Shown here: positions 7,107 through 16,858 of the stretch, in pieces
Numbering within the stretch: the first letter of the stretch is position 1
How the letters are laid out: each line of letters opens with the position of its first letter
Source of the DNA: Chromera velia
Lineage: Eukaryota; Sar; Chromeraceae
Assembly: GCA_018398765.1 (NCBI GenBank)
Contig: JAHBMJ010005712.1
Span: forward strand, 123,410-149,762
DNA length: 26,353 bases
Direction of reading: 5' to 3'
Made by a program: the position numbers and the translations under genes
Notes under the pieces: generated by a model
Seen by the model: only the letters and a program-made list of their open reading frames with translations
Told to the model about the DNA's origin: nothing
The model's database searches: none

Positions 7107-9353
7107 TTACTTGTTCTCCTTGATGTGATCGAGGAGGAAGGTCATTCCGTCGGACTCCTCACCCCAGTCAGTGACGGCAACGCACGAGGCGCCAACGACC
7201 TTTCTGGGCTCTCCGTTCTTGTCGATCTTGCACAGACCAGACCACTCTCCAAGGGTCTTCGAGTTGGGCACAGTCACAAGGGGGATGGAAGCCTCCTTGC
7301 AGAGCGCCTGCATGCATGCAATCAATCGCAGAATTCAACTTGACTGTATCCGCATGAGAAATCAACAAGCGAGCGAAGCGATGGAATAAACAGAAATGCG
7401 AAAAGGAAGAAAGAAGTGAGGGAACACAAGGAAAGAAAAAAAGCTGTGAGTTCCATGGTTTTTCTCGCAGCCATCCAGCCAGAGGCCTGCCCGCAGAGAG
7501 GCTGACTGCCAAGATCAGGAATATGGAACGCCTCCCAAGGGAGCCGGGCTCAACACGAGGGAATTTGTTTCAGACGACGCTGCCTCAACTATACACCACA
7601 GACAGACAGTCAGAAACCGTCAAGGCGCTTGGGTGCAGCCCACAAGACGACGCCCCCGAAGGATTGCCGCACGAGTGTGATCGTCCAAGAAAGGAAGAAG
7701 CACAAGGAGAACGAGAATGCGATTTGATTCCATGCAAAACCGAAAAATCGGACGCGGATGAATCTATGCACTTCATCTCATCAATGCATCAATCAAGGCA
7801 TCAGAATGCTTTATGAGTTCATTCACTACATGCATGAGTGCATCATGCAAAGTCATGTCAGGTCAACTGCGATGAATTAATCTAGGTGCTGATTCAACTC
7901 TAGTTCGTTCCTCAACTCGTCCTCTCCTCAAAGCTCCGACGCCTTCTGCCCCCCCCCCCTCCTTCCACCCATCTTTCACAACCAAGTCTTTGTCTTCCTA
8001 TCACCTCTCTCACCCCGCCCGTGGACCCATCCACACACCAGCTCCCTCTTCATCTTCTCTTTCTTCTTCAGACACAGATTTCTGTTGTATTGCCCCCGCT
8101 CTCGGCCCCCCTTTCTGTCCTCCCAAGTACGTCAGTCCCGGTAAGTGGAAAAGTGGGTGAACAGACGGAACGGAGAGACAGACAAAGCGAAGCATGCAGA
8201 AACAGACAAATGGACAGAGAGGTTAAGAAGGACAGGCACTCTCTCGGCAGGCGGTGAAAGAGGCAGACAGACAGACAGACACACAAGAAAGCAGGACAGC
8301 CGTTCAGAGAGGACACACAGAAAGGAGAAGCAGGCAGCCAAACAAACAGTGGGAATCGAAAGGAGGAAAGCTGTCCAGAAAGCAGGAGGAAAGGGGCAGG
8401 GAGAAGAAACCAGAAAGGAACCACGAGACAAAAGGAAAAAAAAGAAAATTAAGCTGTGAGTTCCATGGTTTTTCTCGCAGCCATCCGGCCAGAGGCCTGC
8501 CCGCAGAGAGGCTGACTGCCAAGATCAGGAATATGGAACGCTTCCCAAGGGAGCCAGGCTCAACACGAGGGAATTTGTCTCAGACGACGCTGCCTCAACT
8601 ATACACCACAGACAGACAGTCAGAAACCGTCAAGGCGCTTGGGTGCAGCCTACAAGACGACGCCCCCGAAGGATTGCCGCACGAGTGTGATCGTCCTCTC
8701 ATCCCCCCCCCCTTCTCTCAAGTCATCCTTTTCTTTTCCGATTCCTTTTTCGTGATTCTCTTTCACCCACTCGCCTGATGTGCCCACTGCCTACAAAGCA
8801 CCCGTGCCTGATACCCCCCCACAGTGACCTGACAGCAACCCTCTTCAGCTACACCGCCCTCGCTCGATCAAAGAGCTCTCCCAAAAATCGCGCCCGCTCG
8901 AAATACCAATGTGCTCACGACCTGACTGCCTGACTGCCAGCTGACACATGCATTCATATGCAGGAGAATGCAGGAGATTAATCGGTAAACCGACTGACCG
9001 TGACGAGCTTCTTGTAGGCGGGCTCATCGACAGACTCGGAGAGAAAACACACGTGAGCCTTCTTCTGGGAGAGAATCTGGGCGACCTCGTGGAGTCCTCT
9101 CACAAGGCCGTCATTGATCAGCGCGTTCTTGAGAACCTTCTTGGTGGCCTGCACACAAGCAGTAAGGCCGAAAAATCGTCATAGAGAAGGAGGGGTGACA
9201 CGTGGGGTTCACACACTCAAGAGAAAGCAGAAGAGCACGTTGGCACACAAAAAGAGAGAGAGAGAGACTGACGCTGGAGATGTCAGTGACCGCCTCTTCC
9301 TCTTCCTCCTGGACCTCCTCCTGGATGTCGGGGGCTTCGTCGTGATCGGACAT
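7107..9353 (-). CDS. RPS12: 40S ribosomal protein S12 (eS12), three exons
   Basis: Exons on the minus strand are 9353-9273, 9148-8999 and 7307-7107, all joined in phase 0, giving 143 residues, normal for eS12. The protein starts MSDHDEAPDIQEEVQEEEEE, an acidic N-terminal extension seen in this family. It continues with the conserved stretches KKVLKNAL, GLVRGLHEVAQIL, EPAYKKLV, ALCKEASIPLV, LGEWSGLCKID and RKVVGASCVAVTDWGEES. eS12 is part of the small ribosomal subunit and acts in the cytosol after nucleolar assembly. The start has A at -3. Both 5' splice sites read GTCAGT. The second intron (8998-7308) is long and hosts two copies of a U17/snR30-like snoRNA. The gene is head-to-head with the lipase gene and convergent with the gene on its left. 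The identification is firm. Confidence 0.95.
7442..7686 (-). ncRNA. U17/snR30-like H/ACA snoRNA, copy 1, in RPS12 intron 2
   Basis: A 245-nt element on the RPS12 sense strand, bounded by its identity with a second copy. In RNA sense it begins with GGACGAU (7686-7680), which pairs with GUCGUCU (7578-7572) to close a 5' hairpin. An H box AAACAA (7570-7565, fits ANANNA) follows almost directly. A 3' hairpin closes with GUUCCAU (7529-7523) against AUGGAAC (7456-7450). ACA (7447-7445) then stands exactly three nt from the inferred 3' end. The 3' hairpin carries AUAUUCCU (7524-7517) and AAACCAU (7461-7455), matching the m1 and m2 motifs that define U17/snR30. That snoRNA base-pairs with 18S rRNA and is required for its processing, rather than guiding pseudouridylation. 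It is probably released from the spliced intron. Folding was done by eye. Confidence 0.8.
7687..8451 (-). other. Intron spacer between the two snoRNA copies
   Basis: About 765 nt of RPS12 intron 2. In the transcript sense the part covering about 8140-8450 is strongly pyrimidine-rich, with GTCTGTCT-type repeats. A C-run lies near 7950 on the plus strand. No coding potential or third snoRNA copy was recognised. Confidence 0.5.
8452..8696 (-). ncRNA. U17/snR30-like H/ACA snoRNA, copy 2, in RPS12 intron 2
   Basis: This is a direct repeat of the element at 7442-7686: the same 245-nt length, five substitutions and no gaps. All diagnostic parts are kept: the 5' basal stem (8696-8690 with 8588-8582), the 3' basal stem (8539-8533 with 8466-8460), AUAUUCCU (8534-8527), AAACCAU (8471-8465) and ACA (8457-8455). 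The H box reads AGACAA instead of AAACAA and still fits ANANNA. It lies 5' of copy 1 in the transcript, nearer exon 2. Outside the 245 nt the two copies do not resemble each other, so the conserved unit coincides with the predicted RNA. Confidence 0.8.
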
Positions 9354-9821
9354 GTTTCTTCTCAATTCCTTTCAGAATCAAAACAACTCGCAGAAGGTGG
9401 AGTCTTTTGAATCGAGGGTGGCAAGAACGGATCGAGCCGTTTCGAGGTTTCATCCGTGCTTACGAAGTCCCGCCCAACCCACAAGCCTGCTTTCCGGGCC
9501 CGCGGTTCCCACATGCATAGGTTCCCTCGAAGAAGGCCTTAAAAAGCGAATTCGGGCCTCCGAGACGGACACAGATTTATCTTTCCGGGGCCCTCCCTTC
9601 AAATCGGCTACGCAACACTGCAAATTCTCTTCGCTAGCTTAAGTAAGAGGGGAGAGGTTTCACCCCCTTCCACAAGCTTCGAAAGGCAACTCAGTCATTT
9701 TCACGGTCTCTCTACTGTACTAGAAGTTGCCTCAAATCTCCACCGATGAGCTGGACGAGGTTACGAGCTCCCCGCTGACAACGTTCAGCTTCTGTCGTGC
9801 AGTAGCTCGCTGTATGACAGG
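9354..9821. promoter_or_regulatory. Divergent region between RPS12 and the lipase gene
   Basis: These 468 bases separate the two start codons and should hold both promoters and 5' UTRs. A TGCATAGG lies near 9514. No TATA box or clear ribosomal-protein-gene element was recognised. Short open frames on either strand are judged to be chance. Confidence 0.45.
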
Positions 9822-12761
9822 ATGTGTGTCAGTCGAGCTTTTCGTTTTCTCTGGGCAGTGTTCCAGTGGTGTTTCGGGTGGGTTCTGAAACTCCTGGTTC
9901 CAAAGTCCCAGTTTGACATTGTGCAGCGGCTCGTCTCTGAAGAAGCCGGGCCGAATGTGGAGTGTGAACGTCACACACTCCTCACAAAGGATGGCTACGC
10001 AATCACTATGCACCGAATATACAATCGGAAGAATGCGAAGCCACCGAAGGACAAGCGAGTCGTATTCATCCAGCATGGACTTCTTGAGTCTTCGTACAAT
10101 TGGGTAGCAGTCGGTTGGGAGCATTCTATCGTGAGGGGATTGATTGAATCCCTGGGTTGTGAGGTGTGGCTGGGGAATTCTAGAGGAAACTTCTTTACCA
10201 GCAATGTGAGCGCGCCTTCTCAGTACAACTTTGAAAGGATGGCGATGTACGACACCAAGGGACAACTGGATTACGTACTGAAGTACACGGGGGTCGCACA
10301 CGTGGATGTAATTGGACAGTCACAGGTGAGGAAAAGGGAGCAAGATACCATCTTTCGAAGAGACGGAAAACGATTTGCTTTATCATAACTTTGTTATGCG
10401 TTCATGATGTTTGCAGGGTGGAGCGCAGACTCTGATTGCTTTGAGTTTGTCACCTTCTCTTCGTGAGCGTGTGGCCAGAGTTGTGTTGATTTCGGCCCCT
10501 GTGGTGATAACGAACCTTCTGGATTCGTCCCGGTCACCAGTCCTCCAGAGACTGTACAGCGGGTTCTCCAAGATCTTTGCAGCTGTACTGCTGCCAGTAG
10601 TCAGCGTCCTTGGCATCATTACGCCTGCATGGATCTTGGCGGCCGTTTTGAACTTCCTCTTTCGGTCAGTGACGGTGCAAGCATGTTCAGAATGGAAGTG
10701 GTTGAGGGAGGGGAGGGAAAGTTCATGAAAGAAGCAACAAAGAGTACAGTACGGTTTCCGTTCCACCCCACCTTGCTGATTCCGTCTTGTCTTTTCGTTC
10801 AGACGATTTTCTTTCGTTCAGATTATGAGCCTCACTCCCCAGTGCAACTTTCGTTGAAAAACTTTCGGTTGGTTGACTTTGATCCTCAATCTTCTCTTTC
10901 TGCTGCAACTCTCCAGCAGTACAACCTTGTGAAACTTCTTATCTGCTGCAGTCACGTTGTGGGTTTCTACCTCAGCGAGCTTCCTCTTGGAGGGAAAGAA
11001 CGAATCTGGAAGGCCAACCCTGCCGGACGGACGAGCTCGGACAACATCAAATTCTGGTTGCAGCAGACCAAGCACGGGGATGGGGCACCTCTCACACGGT
11101 CAGTTAGTCCGTCAGTCAACTCATCCTATCAGCAGCATGCTTTCTTTCTCTGTGATGAGCAGTGTCTGCATTTCGCGCAGGTCAACATGAATTCTCGTTC
11201 CGTCTTGCCTAAACTCATTGATGTTCACTGTCTGTACTCCCGCAGAGAGGATTTCGCTGAGGAGACTAATATTGTGACCTACGGGCAGCCCACAGCTCCC
11301 AGGTACCCCGTGGAGAACATCAGGTGTCCAGTGCACGCCTTCTACGGGCAAAGGGATTGCCTGGTCGACGTTGGTAAGTTTGAAGAACAACGGAATCTAT
11401 GCGCAGAGAGAAACTTCTTGTGGGCGGGTGGGAGGGTTTGGGGGGGGCGGATGATGCGTGTCTCCTAGTTGCGTGCGTCCCTGTGTTCTGTACACACCAA
11501 CGAGTGTCTGTTTCTCAGTGTCTGTGCGAGCGCATGTTTTGCCAGAAAAGGCTGTACATATACTTTGGTATGTTCCCATAGACAATTCTGACGGTTTGCA
11601 TCTGTCTGCTCGTGTGTGCTTGCAGAGAGGTCGCTTCACCACCTCCGGGACTGTTTGGGGCAGTACCTCTCTTCAACTGTGTACCCTCACTTCTCCCACG
11701 GAGACCTAGGATGGGGTGCAGAGAGGCACAAGGATTTCCACCCCATCCTCATTGCATGGCTTGCAACACCCCACAAACTGGACTATCCCTCCTTCTTCCC
11801 GCACAGCCTTATGTACCCCCAAGCGGCTCAAAAGAAATTGGCAGAAAAGGCCCGACTGATGCGGAGACTGACAGACGAGACAGACACATGGACAATCACA
11901 ATTTCAGGGGGGGCGGGGGGAAGTGAGTCTCTTCCGCCTGTGGGTCTGCAAAGACGATCCCCTTCCGTCTCCTCCCTTCCTGCCGCTCTGACGGGCCGGA
12001 GGGCGGAGTCTCCTGCGGTTGGGAGTGAGGATAAGGGGGGGGCTGAGAGTCAGGCCTCTTCAAGAAAACGCCCCCTGGGCTTGCCGTCTGGACGGTCGAG
12101 ACCTAGTACTCGGGGGGGGTCTTCAGGGGCGGTGGGTGTGGAGCCTAAGCCGTCGCCTAGTCCCACCCAGACGGGGGGTGATGCTTCGGGGTCTACCAAC
12201 TCTGGTGGTGACACTAGTGCGTCCCCAACTAGTGCAGGGATCTCGAGGGCTTCTGGTGGGCATGTGGGGGCTGTGCGTCGTGCTCCCGGGGGGGGTATGG
12301 AAGAGAGGTCGCAGTTTGTTGAAGCTGTAGATTTGGGAGGCAGAGGTCTGGGTGATTCGGAGGAATTAACAGAGACGGACGTGAATGAAGCCGTGAGTGC
12401 GTTACCTGATTCTCCTAAGGCAGGGCACCAGAGAGGTCAGACAGAGACTTCTATGGTGACTGCGTCGGAGGGTGAGGAGATGGGAGACCTGAGGACTCGA
12501 TTGGGAGATCACGTGGAGAGTTCGAGGGGCGTTGGGGGGGTAATGGATAACGATGATGTTGAAATTTTCTCTGCTGCTTCGTTTTCAATGAAGAGTTCGA
12601 GATACTTTTCAGATGCTGAAGGACCTTCAGAAAAGTCTCAACCGACCGGACGGCAAAAACAGCAACAGCACAAAGGGAAAACGTGGGGGGGGAAAGGCGG
12701 GGGAGGGGGTGGGATGGTTCTGAGAGCTCCACCAACATTTCACCACCGAGCATCACGATGA
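9822..12761 (+). CDS. Alpha/beta-hydrolase lipase of the acid-lipase type, with long low-complexity tail
   Basis: Proposed exons are 9822-10325, 10417-10674, 10803-11098, 11246-11373 and 11626-12761, for 773 residues. The second donor could instead follow 10668, removing two residues. N-terminal residues 1-27 are hydrophobic, suggesting a signal anchor or membrane association. HG at 85-86 in the segment FIQHGLLESSYNW fits the oxyanion region of acid lipases. The nucleophile elbow GQSQG puts Ser at 167; the first intron splits the motif. Likely partners are Asp390 (FYGQRDCLVDV) and His420 (FSHGDLGWG), each on a separate exon. Family members hydrolyse cholesteryl esters or triacylglycerols; the substrate here is unknown. 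The last 300 or so residues are Ser/Gly/Thr-rich, encoded partly by G-runs of 6-8, and are not part of the hydrolase fold. The gene is divergent from RPS12. The family call is firm; tail function and exact donor 2 are not. Confidence 0.85.
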
Positions 12762-14860
12762 ATGATGAAAGCAACGTTCTGTTCTGTTCGCAAACGACCT
12801 GCATGTGACGAGTGGAGTGTGTGTACCTTGCTTCTTGAAAAATTATCCTTTAGCCCGGAGTGAGTGAGTGAGTGAGTGAATGAGTGTGTGTGCGTGAGAC
12901 AGCCTAATTCAGACGTGAGGGATCAATGCGTTCTTCTCTCACAAACTGTGTGTAAAGGAAAGAAAAAGCATCTTTCTGTTCTGTTTGTCAGACATTCGTC
13001 CTTCCTTCCCTCCATGCGACTTGACCGTGTTGTGTCAACGAATGTTGCTGTGCATTGCATCTCCGCTCTTTTTCGATGACCTTCATGCATTCATGAATTT
13101 TGTGCGTGTCCTTTCGTTCTGTGTGTGTCCGCTGTCTTCATTCGCGACGCATCTGTTGTTTCTATCTGCAAACGATCGCACTCTTTTAATTCTGACTCGC
13201 ACAACGACCATTCGCAGAGAGAGGAGCACTGCTGTCTCGTCTGCCTCCGCATGCATGCGTACATGTGTGCATTTTTTCGTTTCTCTTTCCTTTCATTCGA
13301 TGATGGTGCCATTTCTTTTTTTCTTCTTCCTTTCTGTAAACCTCCTCTTCGCTGCGTCGGTTCATTTCGTTCCTCTGCTTCCTTTCTCGATACTAGCCTA
13401 ACTCACTCGTGCGTTCCTGTCCCCCTGTGATAGGAAGCATTGGGGGTGGGGTGAGTGCCTTGTGTTCGCTCTATGACCAATCGCACGTTTCATCTATCTG
13501 TTTGTGTGTCCGTTCTTTGCTTGTGAGGTCTTTGTGCTTGACTTTGACTGTGGCGGCGTGCGCATGCACCCTCTCCTGCTGTTACATGATATCACCAATG
13601 CGGAAGTCTTCACTCGTTCCATGTTAACGCATCGGTTCATGCTGTTACATGACATGATCAGAATGGGAATGAGAAGGCGACTCTCCCAGACGAGAGCTGA
13701 GGAGAAGAAGAGAAAAAACGAGGAGGGGACTGGTAGGCAGGCAGGTAGGTGTCTCTCTTGCATATGCTGCATGAGCATGGGTGCTTATTTAAGTGGGGGG
13801 CTTGGAAGGGGAGGGGAGATGGAGCGTGGACCTACCAGCCAGAGAAGGGAGACAGGCAGAGAGAGACCAGGGGAAGCGGTGCTTCTTCCCTGTTGCAGTT
13901 GCCCTCCAGTCTTTCTTTCTCTGGTTATGGAAGGAGGACCGCGTCGTCGCTGGAATCGTTGTTTAAGATTCTTCTTGGGCTGGGAAAAGCGGGGGCAGGG
14001 TTCTGGGCGAGTAGATGCATTGGTTGCCGTGTTGTGTCGTGAGAAGGGGGGACTCAGTGAGGGACTGAGGAGGGAGAGTGAGTCGTATAGGCATCAGGAA
14101 AGGGTGTGGGTCTGAAGGGGGTCGCTGCGCATGTTTCGATTCTCTCCTTCCCTTTTGTTCTTGATCACTCTTGCTTTCTACCCCATACTGTGTTCCTTTT
14201 GTTTGAAAAAGAGAGACGTCTGACCTTGAACAAAACAACCAACTCATCTCAATCTGCCTGATTGTATTCGTGCATAAACGTGTGTGTAGAGTGAAAAAGG
14301 GAAGGAGGGACGGAAGTGTTCTGTCTCTGTATGTGACTGCGTGAATGCATGCATGCTTCCATATTTTTGCATGACAGTCAAATAACGCGTCTCTTCCTGT
14401 TGGAACAGGGCATCTATCTCTGCGTGAATGCTTCGGCGTTTCCTGCCACTTCATGGATCTCCTGCCTGCCTTCATGCCTTCATGCTGCCGTGTGGGCCTT
14501 CACCGGACAACTCCATCGAGCACAGATGAGCGAACAATTAAGCCAATTACTGCACAAACGCCCTTTCCATGCATCTCTTTTAATCAAGACGCGCGTTCCT
14601 GCTCAATTGGCACTGCTGTGTTGTTTCTTGAAAGTTCGGTCCAACGGACGAGTCGTCTCGATCCCTTCCATCAAATCTGTCTGTTTTGACCGTCCGACGT
14701 TTTGCATCTTGATGTGGACTCGACCTAAGGCTGACCAATGCGCAATGCTTCTTGCATGTCTGAAGCATGCGCAGGTCTGTTGCCTGTGAAGAACTCCGCG
14801 GCACAAGAATGGCAGGCTGGTTCCATCTTGACAGGGGATCAACCATGTAAATTCTCTTCC
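12762..14860. other. 3' flank of the lipase gene, no gene recognised
   Basis: About 2.1 kb between the lipase stop and AT-rich island 2. It holds a GAGT microsatellite and pyrimidine-rich stretches. TGCTGTTACATGA occurs twice about 64 nt apart (from about 13577 and 13641), and TGCATGCATGC lies near 14346. The longest open frame (13504-14115, plus strand) has no recognisable domain and lies where a 3' UTR is expected, so it is not called. Confidence 0.5.
12858..12892. repeat. (GAGT)n / (GT)n microsatellite
   Basis: Five to six GAGT units, one GAAT variant and a short GT run lie about 100 nt downstream of the lipase stop codon. Confidence 0.85.
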
Positions 14861-15640
14861 ACTGATGTTCATTAATGTTATAGACAATCATGATCTACTA
14901 GACAATCTTTTAGATGTTCTAGTTGACTCTACGCAACTCTACCTAGACTCTATATATGGTTAATTTGTATCACAGCCTCAGAAACGGCTGAGGAGAGGCA
15001 GTTCAGAGGCTCTGCTGCCCCTGCACTACTTCTAGTAGCTGTAATAGCTATTAAAAATAAAATAAAAAAATTAAATCATTTTTTTTAAATGTATTCAGGG
15101 TAACCTAGGGGGTAACATACAGAGTATTGAATGAATGAATGAATTCCAGCATTTTTTGTTTTTTACTTCATTTAATTGTTCACTCAACTAATCACCTAGC
15201 CTAGCTAGCCTAGCACCTAGGCGTGACCTAGCTAATCACTCAAACTGTCATTGAAACTTACTAGCAGCTAGACCTACGTACTTGACACTAGCTCTGAACT
15301 TAAGTCTAAAGTCAAATGATAGGATAGGATATAGGATTCAAGTTTATCTTCCCGCTACCTCCTACGGTCCACTGTCTAGAACGGGCTTAAACATGCATAG
15401 ATGCTAGCATATAGATGATAAATCTGAAAAAAAAAATAAAAAATTAAGATTTTTTTTTTAAACATAGTGCAGATTGCTAGATTTTATGTAGCAAGATCTG
15501 CCGCATGTTATACAGCACGCCAGGCAGCCGGAGGCTGACACCGTATTGCATGGCGTATTAATTACACCCTTTAAATATGTCCTTTCAAAGACTCCCTTTT
15601 CAAGTTTTGGCTCGATTTCTCCCCAAGTACAAGATTTCTT
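14861..15640. other. AT-rich, CTAG-enriched, ORF-free island 2
   Basis: About 0.8 kb of low-GC sequence with A- and T-runs near 15055-15090 and 15427-15460. CTAG is very frequent, including a cluster at 15190-15235. A short GC-rich patch carries the hairpin CCTCAG/CTGAGG at 14976-14993. A TGAA microsatellite lies near 15128. No coding frame is seen. Like island 1, it sits at a convergent junction, here between the lipase and the D-serine dehydratase-like gene. Transposon hallmarks are not evident. Edges are approximate. Confidence 0.6.
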
Positions 15641-15679
15641 CGTCTTTCATCTCCCTCACACTCGGTGACTAAGTCTCGG

Positions 15680-16858
15680 TCACCAGTACTTGCAGGGTGT
15701 CCAAGTGTCTACAACCTCCCGATCGCCTCTTTTCTCCAGCACTGAGTACTGCGCATGTTGGCAAGCAGACATGCAAGAGTGATTGGGCAAAATCGTGACC
15801 ATCGACCCCAACGAGAATCGATCCGCAATCGGCAGCCCCACCGAGGAGGCTGAGGGGTCCATGCCGATCACTGACACCTCCTGGCTCATTCTCTTCACCA
15901 AAAGATCCGGATGCCCATCAACCCGTCCCCAACCGGATATACCCCCCGAGTCTTTATGGACAGCGGTACCCCCTGCATCTATCAGCGCCTCATTCCGCTC
16001 AGGATATACAGAGACGACTCGAGACAGCACACCCACTGCGATATCAGGCAGGGTGCAACTCCCACTATCGACCTGCTGGAGGTCATAGAACACAAAATTG
16101 CCGGGATGGATCTCGGTGATCTCTGGAGGAAGAGGCGAGACGGCAGTGGCACTGGGGGTGCTCCCCACACCAACGGCTTGGGGATATAAGCCCAACGATT
16201 TCAGGTACCGTGCAGCTGTAGCACTCAGCTCGGCCTCTCTATCTGCAATTTGGGCTGCTTCCTGAACCCCCCCCTTGCAGTTATACGTGTTCCCACTATG
16301 CGCATACAATCCAAAAAACTCCGTGTGCTTCCCTGCTGCAATTGCCTTCACGACCGACTCCAACACATCAAATTTTCCCTCGGAAATGTCTATACCTGCC
16401 CTGTGATACCCGCAATCGAGTTTCACAAACAGATGGATTTTTCCCGTCTCCCCTCTTTCGGCAAGAGCCGTCTCCAGCTCCTCCACCGCCCCCACTGAAT
16501 CCACCATCAATCGGGGAACAAACGAAGGAAGGCAGTGCCGAAGGGCAAGCACACGATCTAGACGGGAGATATGGAAGGGCGTTGCATAAGTGATATCGTT
16601 GTGTCCCCCCTCGGCGAAAAATTCCATTTCCGAAATGGTGCTGGCAACAATCCCGACTACCTTCCTTCCCTCTTGAAGAATTCCCTCCCCCTCTTCCTGA
16701 ATGATCTTGGAAACCTCCAGGGTTTTGTGTGTCTTCACATGGGGTCGAATGTTTACTTTCAGCTGCTCTGCTCTCTTCAGGACCCTCACACAGTTCTGCC
16801 TCACAACAGAACGCCACAAAAGGAACGAGGGCGTCTGAAGAGTTTCAAGCAACACCAT
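15680..16858 (-). CDS. D-serine dehydratase / D-threonine aldolase family PLP enzyme
   Basis: An intronless frame of 392 residues. The N-terminal alanine-racemase-like barrel begins LQTPSFLLWRSVVRQN and contains RPHVKTHKT, where Lys42 is the expected PLP-binding lysine. Later segments KLDCGYHRAGID, YAHSGNTYNC, GVGSTPSA and EIHPGNFVFYD match conserved blocks of this fold. The C-terminal domain has PNHSCM, with His about 360 and Cys about 362 as the expected metal ligands of eukaryotic D-serine dehydratase. The reaction would be D-serine to pyruvate plus ammonia. D-threonine aldolase or 3-hydroxy-D-aspartate dehydratase activity cannot be excluded from sequence alone. Length and both domain ends look complete. 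It is head-to-head with the SCC2-like gene. The absence of introns, next to intron-rich genes, could reflect transfer or retrocopying, but nothing else here proves that. Confidence 0.9.
   Translation of the reverse strand: MVLLETLQTPSFLLWRSVVRQNCVRVLKRAEQLKVNIRPHVKTHKTLEVSKIIQEEGEGILQEGRKVVGIVASTISEMEFFAEGGHNDITYATPFHISRLDRVLALRHCLPSFVPRLMVDSVGAVEELETALAERGETGKIHLFVKLDCGYHRAGIDISEGKFDVLESVVKAIAAGKHTEFFGLYAHSGNTYNCKGGVQEAAQIADREAELSATAARYLKSLGLYPQAVGVGSTPSATAVSPLPPEITEIHPGNFVFYDLQQVDSGSCTLPDIAVGVLSRVVSVYPERNEALIDAGGTAVHKDSGGISGWGRVDGHPDLLVKRMSQEVSVIGMDPSASSVGLPIADRFSLGSMVTILPNHSCMSACQHAQYSVLEKRGDREVVDTWTPCKYW

Noticed and set aside
7442-8696. The duplicated 245-nt unit as a transposon or a duplicated coding exon
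   Set aside because: There are no terminal inverted repeats or target duplications, and no shared reading frame with protein-like content. The unit ends coincide with H/ACA landmarks instead.
8254-8778. 174-codon plus-strand frame across snoRNA copy 2
   Set aside because: It lies antisense within an RPS12 intron, and its apparent repeat with 7523-7816 is explained by the duplicated snoRNA.
10665-10802. GTCAGT at 10665 as the donor of lipase intron 2
   Set aside because: It leaves phase 2, whereas the strong acceptor before 10803 needs phase 0. GTGACG at 10669 or GTGCAA at 10675 keeps the frame.
13504-14115. 203-codon open frame on the plus strand downstream of the lipase gene
   Set aside because: No recognisable domain, irregular composition with Arg/Gly/Cys patches, no splice-supported partners, and it lies where a 3' UTR and spacer are expected.
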